From JBHIAG01 sp046758465 (GTDB lineage: Bacteria; Acidobacteriota; Terriglobia; Acidiferrales; 2-02-FULL-67-57), in assembly GCA_046758465.1 (NCBI GenBank), contig JBHIAG010000004.1:1-49588 (forward strand): a stretch of DNA of 49,588 nt. Direction: 5' to 3'. Both the position numbers and the translations under genes were made by a program. Positions 6,821 through 14,986 of this stretch are shown here, one piece after another (position 1 is the stretch's first letter; each line of letters begins with the position of its first letter). The notes below the pieces were generated by a model that saw only the letters and a program-made list of their open reading frames with translations, did not search any database and had not been told where the DNA came from.

Positions 6821-8947
6821 ATGGCAGAACCACAACACGAACCGAATCGCCTCAAGGACTCGGCGAGCGCTTACCTGAGGAGTGCCGCCCACCAGCCCGT
6901 GCGGTGGTACCCGTGGGGCCCGCAGGCGTTCGCACGCGCCCGGGAAGAGGACAAGCCCATCCTGCTCGACATCGGCGCGGTCTGGTGCCACTGGTGCCAC
7001 GTGATGGACCGCGAGAGCTATGAGAACCCTGAAACCGCTCAGATCATCAACCAGCACTTCATCGCGATCAAAGTTGACCGCGACGCCGCCCCGGCCATTG
7101 ATGCGCGCTACCAGGCGGCCGTCAGCGCCATGACCGGACAGGGCGGCTGGCCCCTTACCGCCTTCCTGACCCCGGACGGCAAGCCCTTCTTCGGCGGCAC
7201 CTATTTCCCGCCCGAGGATTCCTTTGGGCGGCCCGGCTTGAAGCGCCTTCTGCTGAACGTCGCCGAGGTGTACCAAGCGCGCAAGGCTGATGTGCTCGAC
7301 AACGCCGAGAAAGTTACGACCGCCATCGCTCAGGCCGAGAGCTTCACCGGCGCCCGCCGCGCCTTCTCGCCCACACTCGTTGACTCCGTGGTTGATTCTG
7401 CTATCAAACTGTTTGACCTGCGCTTCGGGGGCTTCGGCACCGCCCCCAAGTTTTCCCATCCGGCTGCCATCGAGCTGCTGCTGGAGCGCTACCAAGCGAC
7501 CCGCGAGCGCCACTACCTGACCGTCGTCAACACCACGCTGGAGCGCATGGGCCGCGGCGGCGTCTATGACCAGCTCGCTGGCGGCTTCCACCGCTACTCG
7601 GTCGACGAACGTTGGATCGTCCCCCACTTCGAAAAGATGTCCTACGACAACTCCGAACTGCTCAAGAACTATCTCCACGCCTATCAGGTCACGCACGCGC
7701 CCTTCTTCCGTGAGGTCGCCGCGGGCATCGTCAACTGGGTCAACACTACGCTCGCTGACCTCGAGCACGGGGGTTTCTACGCCAGCCAGGACGCCGACTT
7801 CAGTCTCGAGGATGACGGTGACTACTTCACCTGGACCCTCGACGAGGTTCGCGCCGGGCTCTCGCCGGAGGACGCCGAGCTCGTCGCCGAGCATTACGGC
7901 GTCCAACCGCACGGCCAGATGCACCTCAACCCGGCCAAGAACGTCCTCTGGGTGGCGGCGGCTGAAGAGGAACTCGCCCAGCGCCATGGCCTGCCGGTGG
8001 AGGATGTCCGGCGTCGCCTGGCCGAGGCCAAACGAACAATGTGCGCGGCGCGCCGGAAGCGTTCCACGCCCTTCGTGGACACCACTCTCTACACTGCCTG
8101 GAACGCGATGTTCGTTTCCGCCTACTTGGACGCCTATCGCGCGCTGGGCCGCGACGACTGCCGCCAGCTCGCTCTGCGCACCCTCGAGCGTTTCCTCCGC
8201 TCTGCCTGGAGCCCCGAGCAGGGTTTCGCTCATCGTCTGGCGGAGGCCGCCGAGCCAGCCGAGGCTGTGTTGGACGACCAGGTCTTTATGGCTGCCGCCC
8301 TGCTTGATGCTTTTGAGCTCACCGGTGAGAAACGCTACTTTGACGCCGCCGAGCGCGCCGTCCGTCTGTGCTTGGAGAAATACTGGGATGCCGAAGGCGG
8401 CGGCTTTTTCGACCGTCCCGTGGACGCTCCGCCCCTGGTGGCAGGAATGAACGTGCGCCGCAAGCCCTGCCAGGATTCGCCCACTCCGGGCGCCAATTCC
8501 ATTGCCGCCATCGTGCTCGACCGCCTGGCCAGCTTTACCCTCAACGCTGATTACCGCGACAAAGCCGAGAAAACCCTGGAAGCCTTTGCCGGGCTGGCCC
8601 CATCCTTGGGCCTGTTTGCCGCCAGCTACGGCCTGGCGGCGCTCTTGCACGTGCGCCAGCCGCTCGAGGTCGTCATTGTCGGCGCGCGTGCCGACAGCCG
8701 CACCTGCGCTCTTCGTCAGGCTGCTTGGGATACTTTCCGCTTCGGCAAGGCAGTGCTGCACTATGAGCCGCAGGAGATTTCTGCCCAGCGACTCCCGGCC
8801 GGGCTGGCCGCGACGCTCCCGCATCTCTCCGGCGATGGTCCCGAAGCTTCGGGACCGCAGGCACTGGTCTGTGTCAACGCCACCTGCCAGCCCCCGGTCA
8901 CCTCGGCCGACGAGTTGTCGAACCTCTTGCTCCGAATAGGCTCCTAA
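6821..8947 (+). CDS. YyaL-type thioredoxin-domain protein (DUF255)
   Basis: A 708-residue protein of the YyaL/SPATA20 family. The N-terminal DUF255 thioredoxin-like domain (about 10-170) carries C56-H-W-C59 in VWCHWCHVMDRES and the family's GQGGWPLTAFLTPDGKPF and GGTYFPP motifs. The rest has the alpha/alpha-barrel pattern of six-hairpin glycosidases (FEKMSYDNSELL, ASQDADF). Function is unknown; a redox or sugar-related role is guesswork. I chose the ATG at 6821, preceded by GGAACGGGG, because upstream in-frame sequence is not family-like. A perfect 20-bp palindrome lies inside the gene at 8837-8856. The phosphoesterase gene begins 13 nt after the stop. Confidence 0.92.
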   Translation: MAEPQHEPNRLKDSASAYLRSAAHQPVRWYPWGPQAFARAREEDKPILLDIGAVWCHWCHVMDRESYENPETAQIINQHFIAIKVDRDAAPAIDARYQAAVSAMTGQGGWPLTAFLTPDGKPFFGGTYFPPEDSFGRPGLKRLLLNVAEVYQARKADVLDNAEKVTTAIAQAESFTGARRAFSPTLVDSVVDSAIKLFDLRFGGFGTAPKFSHPAAIELLLERYQATRERHYLTVVNTTLERMGRGGVYDQLAGGFHRYSVDERWIVPHFEKMSYDNSELLKNYLHAYQVTHAPFFREVAAGIVNWVNTTLADLEHGGFYASQDADFSLEDDGDYFTWTLDEVRAGLSPEDAELVAEHYGVQPHGQMHLNPAKNVLWVAAAEEELAQRHGLPVEDVRRRLAEAKRTMCAARRKRSTPFVDTTLYTAWNAMFVSAYLDAYRALGRDDCRQLALRTLERFLRSAWSPEQGFAHRLAEAAEPAEAVLDDQVFMAAALLDAFELTGEKRYFDAAERAVRLCLEKYWDAEGGGFFDRPVDAPPLVAGMNVRRKPCQDSPTPGANSIAAIVLDRLASFTLNADYRDKAEKTLEAFAGLAPSLGLFAASYGLAALLHVRQPLEVVIVGARADSRTCALRQAAWDTFRFGKAVLHYEPQEISAQRLPAGLAATLPHLSGDGPEASGPQALVCVNATCQPPVTSADELSNLLLRIGS
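8837..8856. repeat. 20-bp perfect palindrome inside the YyaL-type gene
   Basis: GGTCCCGAAGCTTCGGGACC is its own reverse complement. Its 14-bp core recurs in the spacer at 10735-10748. In the gene it encodes an in-frame Gly-Pro-Glu-Ala-Ser-Gly-Pro. Confidence 0.7.
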
Positions 8948-8960
8948 TCTGACTGGTTCA

Positions 8961-10358
8961 ATGCCTCCCCGCTGGCTCGCTGTCGTCATTTTCTTCGGCA
9001 CGCTTGTCCTGATTGGCGTGGCGCAACTCTACTGGTACCGGCGGGCGCGCAGCCTGGTGGGGCGCGCGCGCCCAGGTTGGCCCCGCTGGGCCCTGGGGCT
9101 GCTGCTGTTTTCCCCCTTGTGTCTGGTCTGGTTCGTCTATGTCGCCGGAACCGGCGCCCTGCTGCTTTCCTTTTTCACCAACCCCGGCGCTCCCCGCGGC
9201 TTGATCGTTTTCCTCCACACCCTGCGCCATTCGGTGGTCATGATCCCAGTGGGCCTGTGGAGCGCCGCCTCGGGCTTCTCCTTTCTCTTCATCAAACTCG
9301 TCGAGGCTACCGGCTGGCTGGCTGCCCGCGTTTACGCCCGAGGCGCATCCCGCAGAGCGGGACGCCCCGCGACCCCGAACCCAGTCAACCCTGACCGGCG
9401 CTACTTTCTCCAGACCGCGACCTCGCTGGCCGGGGCGGTGCCGTTCGCCGTCGTGGGCTATGGGTTTTTCCGCCGGCAGCGCTACACGGTCGAAGCAGTC
9501 AGCGTTCCGATTCTGAATCTACCGCCTGCGCTGGACGGCTTGCGCCTGGTGCAGTTGACCGATGTCCACGCCAGCGCCTATATGCCGGTGAGCGAGATTG
9601 ACCGCGTGGTGGCGATGGCCAGTGAGCTCGACGCTGACTTGGTCTTCCACACCGGCGACTTCATCACCAGCCGCGGCGACCCGCTCGACACCGCCATCGA
9701 CACCCTCGCCCGCGTCCGCGGTCGCTATGGCCTGTTCGGCTGCCTCGGCAACCACGAAATCTACGCCGTCGCCGAAACCCGCGCCACGCGTCGCTTCACC
9801 CGGCACGGCTGCAAAATCCTGCGCGGGGAAGCCCAGGTGATTGAGATTCGCGGCGCCCGGCTCAACCTCATCGGCGTTGACTACCAACGCCAGCCCCGCG
9901 GCCCCGCCAGAAAGCGCGGGGCAGGCCGCGACCCCTCGCGGGCGCTCGGGGCAAGCCCGGAGGACTACCGCGACTATTTTCTCCGCGGCATCGAACCTCT
10001 GGTGCGCCGCGATATGCCCAACATCCTCCTCACTCACAATCCCAACCCCTTCCGGCGCGCCGCCGAACTTGGCATCGAGTTGACACTCGCCGGGCACACG
10101 CACGGCGGTCAGGTTCAGGTCGAAATCCTCGATTCGCGTCTCAGCCCGGCGCGCTTCATAACCCGTTTCATCTCCGGCTTGTACTCGCTGCCCTCGGGGC
10201 AAGCGGCCCTCGCTGCGGAAGCAGTCTCCACGGGTCACAGACCACGGGTCACGGGACACTGTTTTTTGTACGTCAGTCGCGGCATCGGCACCATCGGCAT
10301 GCCCGTGCGTCTCGGCGCCCCGCCGGAAATTACTCTGCTCACCCTGAGCCGCGCCTGA
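8961..10358 (+). CDS. Membrane-anchored calcineurin-like metallophosphoesterase
   Basis: A 465-residue protein with about three N-terminal hydrophobic segments (near 5-25, 43-72, 80-115) and a twin-arginine-like sequence at 146-170 (DRRYFLQTATSLAGAV). A calcineurin-type catalytic domain follows: D201 and H203 in LTDVHASAY, then HTGDF, LGNHE, LLTHNPN and LAGHTHGGQ. It belongs to the YkuE/YaeI class and probably cleaves phosphoesters of lipid or cell-wall substrates outside the membrane. Two low-complexity insertions break the domain: one of about 25 residues encoded near 9897-9960, containing a REP-like palindrome, and one near 10195-10255. Both look repeat-derived, so the catalytic core may be only marginally disturbed. 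It starts 13 nt after the YyaL-type gene. Confidence 0.88.
   Translation: MPPRWLAVVIFFGTLVLIGVAQLYWYRRARSLVGRARPGWPRWALGLLLFSPLCLVWFVYVAGTGALLLSFFTNPGAPRGLIVFLHTLRHSVVMIPVGLWSAASGFSFLFIKLVEATGWLAARVYARGASRRAGRPATPNPVNPDRRYFLQTATSLAGAVPFAVVGYGFFRRQRYTVEAVSVPILNLPPALDGLRLVQLTDVHASAYMPVSEIDRVVAMASELDADLVFHTGDFITSRGDPLDTAIDTLARVRGRYGLFGCLGNHEIYAVAETRATRRFTRHGCKILRGEAQVIEIRGARLNLIGVDYQRQPRGPARKRGAGRDPSRALGASPEDYRDYFLRGIEPLVRRDMPNILLTHNPNPFRRAAELGIELTLAGHTHGGQVQVEILDSRLSPARFITRFISGLYSLPSGQAALAAEAVSTGHRPRVTGHCFLYVSRGIGTIGMPVRLGAPPEITLLTLSRA
9901..9925. repeat. CCCCGC...GCGGGGCAGG palindromic repeat in the phosphoesterase gene
   Basis: CCCCGC, a short AGAAA-containing loop, then GCGGGGCAGG. The same pattern occurs at about 10583-10610, 10939-10959 and 20778-20796. 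In frame here, it adds Pro/Arg/Gly-rich residues to the protein. Confidence 0.65.
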
Positions 10359-10891
10359 GTATTCCCAGTGGCAGGGGTCACTGGGTTGGACGAGGGAAGT
10401 GGGTTCCTGAGTGGCAGGGGCCCTTCGGCTTCGCTCCCCTCGATCCCGCTCTGCGGGACTCGGGGCAAGCCACTGGGCTGGACGTCATCCTCTCACCTTG
10501 CGCCGCAGCCAGGACCGCGCGGCAAGCTGCTCTCGGGCAGGAGCCTGGGCGATGAAAGCGGCAAGGCCCGGTGGCCGGTGCCCCCGCAAAAAGCGTGGGG
10601 TAGGCACCGGGCTCGGCGTGGAGTTTTGCCGAGGAAGTTGCAAGACTGTCCCCTAGCCATCCCTCGACTGCGCTCGGGACAAGCGGGATAAAGGAGCCTG
10701 GGCTGAAAAGAACCGTTCGATCCCGCAAGCCCGTCCCGAAGCTTCGGGAGCAGGTTGGCGGGACTCAGGGCAAGCGGGGTAGGCTAGCGGCTTGGTAGGG
10801 AATTAGGCCAGTACCACGTGCCTGGCTGAGTTGCGCGGCAGGGAGCAAGGTGGGATAATTGAAGGTTGGGGAGTGAGCAAGGAGTAATCCA
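10359..10891. repeat. Repeat-rich spacer between the phosphoesterase gene and thiC
   Basis: I see no gene here. The stretch is a patchwork of short repeats: CTCGGGGCAAGCC near 10459, GCGCTCGGGACAAGCGGGAT near 10672, CTCAGGGCAAGC near 10765, a CCCCGC-AAAAA-GCGTGGGG member near 10583-10610, and the palindrome CCCGAAGCTTCGGG at 10735-10748. The region looks like a landing site for REP-type repeats. A candidate thiC promoter lies at its right end. Confidence 0.6.
10831..10859 (+). promoter_or_regulatory. Candidate thiC promoter
   Basis: TTGCGC (10831-10836), 17-bp spacer, GATAAT (10854-10859). It would start transcription near 10866, about 25 nt before the thiC ATG, leaving no room for a TPP riboswitch. 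AAGGAG lies just before the start. Confidence 0.5.
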
Positions 10892-12334
10892 ATGGCAACG
10901 ATGCGCGAACAGTGGGTCAAAGAACGTTTAGCGGTGCACCCCGCCAAGGACGGGGCAGGTGGCGGCCCTGCAAAGAACGACGGGGCAGGCGTGACTCAGA
11001 TGCGCTACGCGCGCCAGGGCATCATCACCGAGGAGATGCGCTGGGTGGGCGCGCGCGAGCGCTGCGACGCTGAGTTCGTGCGCAGCGAGGTTGCCCGCGG
11101 CCGCGCTATCATCCCCGCCAACATCCGCCACCTCAGCCTGGAGCCGATGATTATCGGCATTGGCTTCAAGTGCAAAATCAATGCCAACATCGGCAACTCC
11201 GCGGTTACCTCCGATACTGACAACGAGTTCGAAAAGCTGCGCGTCGCCACCCAGCTCGGCGCCGATACCGTCATGGACCTCTCGACCGGCGGCGACATCC
11301 CCCGCATCCGCCAGGCCATCATCGACGCCAGCCCCGTCCCCGTGGGCACCGTCCCCATCTACGAGGCCGTCACCCGCGTCAAACGTGTCGAGGACTTGAC
11401 CATGGGCCTCATGCTGGAAGTCATCGAAGAGCAGGCCGGGCAGGGCGTTGACTACATGACCATCCACGCGGGCGTGCTGCGCGAATTCATCCCCCTCGTC
11501 CGCAACCGCATCACCGGCATCGTGAGTCGCGGCGGCGCGCTGCTGGCCCAGTGGATGGCTTACCACCACCAGCAGAACATGCTCTATGAGCATTTCGACG
11601 AGCTTTGCAAAATCTTCAAGCGCTACGACGTCAGCTTTTCGCTCGGCGATGGCCTGCGCCCGGGTTGCTTGGCCGACGCCTCCGACGAAGCCCAGTTCGC
11701 GGAACTCAAGGTCTTAGGCGAGTTGACCCGGAAAGCTTGGGCGCACGATGTGCAGGTCATGATTGAGGGCCCCGGGCATATCCCGATGGACCAGATCGAG
11801 CTGCAAGTGAAAAAAGAGATCGAGTTTTGCCACGAGGCGCCCTTCTACACCCTGGGCCCGCTCGTCACCGACATCGCGCCCGGCTACGACCACATCACCA
11901 GCGCCATCGGCGCCGCCATGATTGGCTGGCACGGTGCCTCCATGCTCTGCTACGTGACCCCGAAGGAGCACCTGGGGCTGCCGAATGTCGAGGATGTCAA
12001 GCAGGGTATCATCGCCTACAAGATCGCCGCCCATGCCGCCGACGTCGCCCGCCACCGCCCCGGCGTGCGCGACCGCGACGACGCCCTCAGCTATGCCCGC
12101 TTCCTCTTCGATTGGAACAAGCAGTTCGAACTCTCCCTCGACCCGGAAACTGCCCGCAGCCTGCACGATGAAACCCTGTCCGACGAGTACTACAAGGAAG
12201 CCGCTTTCTGTGCCATGTGTGGCCCCAAGTTCTGTTCCATGAACACTACCCAGGTGATGGAGAAATATCTCGGACAGGACCAAAAAGAGCGCGAGCAGAA
12301 ATTCTCCGAGCTATTGGCTAAGGTATCGCGCTAG
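10892..12334 (+). CDS. thiC: Phosphomethylpyrimidine synthase ThiC
   Basis: A 480-residue radical SAM enzyme converting aminoimidazole ribotide to hydroxymethylpyrimidine phosphate for thiamine. The cluster site is the C-terminal CX2CX4C, C440, C443 and C448, in CAMCGPKFCSM. Other family segments are GIGFKCKINANIGNS, STGGDIPRIR, EGPGHIPMDQ and APGYDHITSAIG. Length suits the short ThiC form without the long N-terminal domain. Oddly, residues about 16-34 (AVHPAKDGAGGGPAKNDGAG) are encoded by two tandem copies of the CCCCGC...CGGGGCAGG repeat, so the N-terminus carries a repeat-derived insertion. No TPP riboswitch is visible upstream, unusual for thiC. Confidence 0.97.
   Translation: MATMREQWVKERLAVHPAKDGAGGGPAKNDGAGVTQMRYARQGIITEEMRWVGARERCDAEFVRSEVARGRAIIPANIRHLSLEPMIIGIGFKCKINANIGNSAVTSDTDNEFEKLRVATQLGADTVMDLSTGGDIPRIRQAIIDASPVPVGTVPIYEAVTRVKRVEDLTMGLMLEVIEEQAGQGVDYMTIHAGVLREFIPLVRNRITGIVSRGGALLAQWMAYHHQQNMLYEHFDELCKIFKRYDVSFSLGDGLRPGCLADASDEAQFAELKVLGELTRKAWAHDVQVMIEGPGHIPMDQIELQVKKEIEFCHEAPFYTLGPLVTDIAPGYDHITSAIGAAMIGWHGASMLCYVTPKEHLGLPNVEDVKQGIIAYKIAAHAADVARHRPGVRDRDDALSYARFLFDWNKQFELSLDPETARSLHDETLSDEYYKEAAFCAMCGPKFCSMNTTQVMEKYLGQDQKEREQKFSELLAKVSR
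10939..10989. repeat. Two tandem REP-like repeats in the thiC N-terminus
   Basis: CCCCGC-CAAGGA-CGGGGCAGG at 10939-10959 and CCCTG-CAAAGAACGA-CGGGGCAGG at 10966-10989. Both keep the thiC frame open and encode Gly/Ala/Lys-rich residues before the conserved part of the enzyme. Confidence 0.65.
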
Positions 12335-12354
12335 GGAAAGCGGCCGGAAGAAAG

Positions 12355-12395
12355 AACTCCACCACAGAGGCGCAGAGACCGCGGAGAAAGAACCG
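12355..12395. repeat. CACAGAGG-CGCAGAGA short repeat between genes
   Basis: The spacer after thiC holds CACCACAGAGGCGCAGAGAC followed by GCGGAGAAAG. Sequences of this kind are scattered through many acidobacterial genomes. A related run lies at about 13266-13300. Confidence 0.4.
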
Positions 12396-12443
12396 GTTTT
12401 CCCGAAGCTGTCTTGCCCGAACTATCTTTCACTTCCGCAAGGG

Positions 12444-13178
12444 ATGTTCATAGGGCTGCCTGTGGAAAATCAGGACCGAACCAAACGGGAAGAGCAACTC
12501 CGCGCGGAGTTCAACCGTTGGGCGGAGGCCGGTCGGGGCGAGGAGATGCGGGAGGAACATCTGCACATCGCCCAGAAAATGCTTGCCCAAATCAGCTTTG
12601 CGCCGGATGACAAAATCCTCGATATCGGCTGCGGCATCGGCTGGCTCTGCGGCCTGCTGGTCGCGCGGGTGCCGCGCGGGCAGGTGGTGGGGATAGACGT
12701 CGCCGACGAAATGATTCGCCGCGCTCGCACGGCCTACGCCGACCGCATCAATATGATGTTTATTATTGCCGGCGTGGCCGACATCCCCTGGGATGACACC
12801 TTCTTCAACAAAGTGGTCTCGGTGGAGGCGGCCTACTACTGGCCCGCCCCGGCCCAGGGATTTCGGGAAATCTACCGCGTGCTCCAGCCGCAGGGCACGG
12901 TCTGGATTCTGCTCAACCTCTACAAAGAAAACGTCTCTGCGCACCAGTGGGCGGAAAAACTGGCCGTACCGGTTCACCTCCTCTCGGGCGAGGAGTGGTG
13001 CGGGCTGATGCAGCAAGCCGGCTTCGCGGAGACGCGCCAGGCGCGTATCGTGGACACGCGGCCTGTGCCCGATGACTATGACTATCACTCCCAGTGGTTC
13101 AAGAATGCCGACCAGGTGCGTCGCTTTCGCGCCGCAGGTGCGCTGCTTTTATGTGGCCGGAAGCCACCCCCAGGTTGA
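12444..13178 (+). CDS. Class I SAM-dependent methyltransferase
   Basis: A 244-residue protein with the Rossmann-type SAM site DIGCGIGW at 60-67, an acidic motif in VVGIDVADEM, and the later motifs FNKVVSVEAAYYWPAP and FREIYRVLQPQGTVWILLN of the Methyltransf_11 / UbiE-like group. The pattern of a Tyr-rich segment after motif II and a long C-terminal region suits small-molecule methylation, but I cannot name the substrate. A CAAGGG precedes the ATG. It stands between thiC and nuoB without a clear operon partner. Confidence 0.85.
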   Translation: MFIGLPVENQDRTKREEQLRAEFNRWAEAGRGEEMREEHLHIAQKMLAQISFAPDDKILDIGCGIGWLCGLLVARVPRGQVVGIDVADEMIRRARTAYADRINMMFIIAGVADIPWDDTFFNKVVSVEAAYYWPAPAQGFREIYRVLQPQGTVWILLNLYKENVSAHQWAEKLAVPVHLLSGEEWCGLMQQAGFAETRQARIVDTRPVPDDYDYHSQWFKNADQVRRFRAAGALLLCGRKPPPG

Positions 13179-13494
13179 CATTCAGGCTATTTTCGCTTAA
13201 TATTCGCCTCTGGAAATGAGTTGGCCGCGGAGGAGTCTGCAAGCAAGGGCAGTCGGCAGGGGAGGAGACAGACACAGGAAAACACAGAAAAACATGAAAA
13301 AGAAACGAGTTTTCATCGTCTATCCACTGTAAAATTAGGCAGTTACAAGCGGCCTCGCCTTCATACTCCCCCCTTGCCCCTCTGGTGTCGTACTGCGGGA
13401 CTCGAGTGCTTTGCTACTGGGTAAATTTTGCGGGCGGCTGCCCATTGGTTGACTTTACCGCCGCGCTGGGCTAGTTTCAGTTAGCAGGGGAACG
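13179..13494. other. Spacer upstream of nuoB
   Basis: No credible gene. A 67-codon frame at 13221-13424 has a repeat-like, domain-free product. The stretch holds a CACAGG-AAAACACAG-type repeat at about 13266-13300 and the nuoB promoter at 13449-13477. Confidence 0.5.
13449..13477 (+). promoter_or_regulatory. Candidate nuoB promoter
   Basis: TTGACT (13449-13454), 17-bp spacer, TAGTTT (13472-13477), ending 17 bp before the nuoB ATG. A GGGGAA ribosome site follows. Confidence 0.6.
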
Positions 13495-14058
13495 ATGGGC
13501 TACCTGGAGAACCGCTTCGACAAGAACTTCATCCTTTCCTCGGTGGACTACGTCTTTAACTGGGCACGCAAGTCGGCCATCTGGCCGCTGACGTTCGGTC
13601 TGGCCTGTTGCGCCATCGAGATGATTGCTTCGAGCACCGCCCGCTTTGACATCGCTCGCTTTGGTTCGGAAGTCTTCCGCCCTTCGCCCCGCCAGTCCGA
13701 CCTCATGATCGTCGCCGGCACCGTCACCCTGAAGATGGCGCCCGTCATCCAGCGGCTCTGGGAGCAGATGGCGGAGCCGAAGTGGTGCATCTCGATGGGG
13801 GCTTGCTCCAGCGTCGGGGGACCGTTTAACACCTACTCCGTGCTGCAAGGTGTCGACAAGGTCGTGCCCGTGGACGTCTATGTGGTGGGCTGCCCACCGC
13901 GGCCAGAGAATCTCTTCTACGCCCTGCTCAAGCTCCAGGACAAGATCGACCAGATGAGCCTGGCCAAGCGCCCGACCGAGGTGCACTTGCACGAAGGGAT
14001 GCTGGAAGATTTCAAGAAGGGCGTGATGATCGCCCAGACCCAGAACCCCCAGTGGTAA
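13495..14058 (+). CDS. nuoB: NADH-quinone oxidoreductase subunit B
   Basis: A 187-residue complex I subunit that carries the last cluster, N2, next to the quinone site. The ligands are present: C38-C39 in GLACCAIEM, C104 in SMGACSSVGGPF and C133 in VVGCPPRPE. Length and ending are normal for bacterial NuoB. No other nuo gene is adjacent; it is followed by a Rieske protein. Either complex I genes are split in this genome or this is a second, accessory NuoB. TTGACT/TAGTTT and GGGGAA precede it. Confidence 0.95.
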   Translation: MGYLENRFDKNFILSSVDYVFNWARKSAIWPLTFGLACCAIEMIASSTARFDIARFGSEVFRPSPRQSDLMIVAGTVTLKMAPVIQRLWEQMAEPKWCISMGACSSVGGPFNTYSVLQGVDKVVPVDVYVVGCPPRPENLFYALLKLQDKIDQMSLAKRPTEVHLHEGMLEDFKKGVMIAQTQNPQW

Positions 14059-14093
14059 GACAGAGCGCGTGACCGGGGTCAGAGGTGATGGGG

Positions 14094-14405
14094 ATGCCAA
14101 AATACATCCGAGTCGCCAAGAAGGACGAGGTGCCGCCCGGCGCGGCCCGCGAATTCCACGCCGATGGTAAGTTGGTGGCGCTGTTCAACGTGGATGGCAA
14201 GCTCTATGCCATCGACAACACCTGCCTGCACCGCGGTGGTCCGCTCGGCGACGGTGTGCTGGAAGGCGAAGTGGTTACCTGTCCCTGGCACGGCTGGGAG
14301 TACAACGTCACCACGGGCGAAGCGGTCTTCAACCAAGCCATGAAGGTTCAGAAGTACGAGGTCAAAGTCGAAGGCGAAGACATTTTCGTCGGCTTTGAAG
14401 GTTAA
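14094..14405 (+). CDS. Small Rieske-type [2Fe-2S] protein
   Basis: A 103-residue single-domain Rieske protein. Cluster ligands are C44 and H46 in NTCLHRGGPLG and C63 and H66 in VTCPWHGWEY, the CXH...CX2H pattern of soluble, biphenyl-dioxygenase-type Rieske ferredoxins. There is no signal peptide or membrane anchor, so it should be a cytoplasmic electron carrier. I chose the ATG at 14094, since AGAGG is well spaced to it; the ATG at 14088 is too close. A second related protein is encoded at 33946-34260. It follows nuoB by 35 nt and may be cotranscribed. Confidence 0.9.
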   Translation: MPKYIRVAKKDEVPPGAAREFHADGKLVALFNVDGKLYAIDNTCLHRGGPLGDGVLEGEVVTCPWHGWEYNVTTGEAVFNQAMKVQKYEVKVEGEDIFVGFEG

Positions 14406-14525
14406 GCTCGGGGACGAGCGCGAGCACGGGCGGGCGCTGTGCCGGCTCTGCGAGGGGGGCAACTCCATGTCTCCCTCCGACTGTCATCCCCCCGCACCGC
14501 GTTCCCATCCACAGCGGGAGGACCG

Positions 14526-14957
14526 TTGAGCCGTCACTGGTTCTTCGCTACCAATCCCACCCGCTACCATTGGGACACGCTGTTTGTGAAGGGCAAAGAC
14601 CTCTGGGACGGCCTGCGGGGGAGTAGAGCGGAGCGCTACCTGCGCCAGGTGCGGAAGGGCGACAAAGTGGTGTGCTACCACGGGCCCCCCGACCGACTCG
14701 TCTACGCCCTGGCTCTGGCCGCCTCGGACGCCTACCTCGGCTCTCCCTTGCCACGTCGCCAACGCCGCTACATCATCGACCTCAAAGCCGTCCAGGGCCT
14801 GCCGCGCCCGCTGCCGCTGAAGGAGTTGAAGGCAAACCGGTCGCTGCGCCGAATGAAATTTCTCGGTCAGCTCCGGCTTGCGGTGACCCCCCTCAGCCTG
14901 GCCGAATACCAAGAGATCCTGCGCATGGCAGGCCTCCGGCCGGAATTGTTTCCCTGA
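14526..14957 (+). CDS. EVE domain protein
   Basis: A 143-residue protein made almost wholly of an EVE domain of the PUA-like superfamily: RHWFFATNPTRYHWDTLF, then LWDGLRGSRAERYLRQVRKGDKVVCYHG, then PRPLPLKELKANRSL and FLGQLRLAVTPLS. EVE domains bind modified bases in nucleic acid; eukaryotic thymocyte nuclear protein 1 is the known relative. A TTG start at 14526 with GGGAGG just upstream gives the usual N-terminus; the in-frame upstream stretch is not family-like. It lies between a Rieske protein and a secreted cyclase with no obvious functional link. Confidence 0.88.
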   Translation: MSRHWFFATNPTRYHWDTLFVKGKDLWDGLRGSRAERYLRQVRKGDKVVCYHGPPDRLVYALALAASDAYLGSPLPRRQRRYIIDLKAVQGLPRPLPLKELKANRSLRRMKFLGQLRLAVTPLSLAEYQEILRMAGLRPELFP

Positions 14958-14986
14958 CACCCCAAGTTTCCTTAGGAGATAGACCC

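Noticed and set aside
5080..9001. Very long minus-strand frames opposite nadA and the YyaL-type gene
   Set aside because: Same shadow pattern; the plus-strand products are recognisable families.
10359..10891. Repeats before thiC as a CRISPR array or a TPP riboswitch
   Set aside because: Repeats are irregular in spacing and sequence, and no thi-box elements are present.
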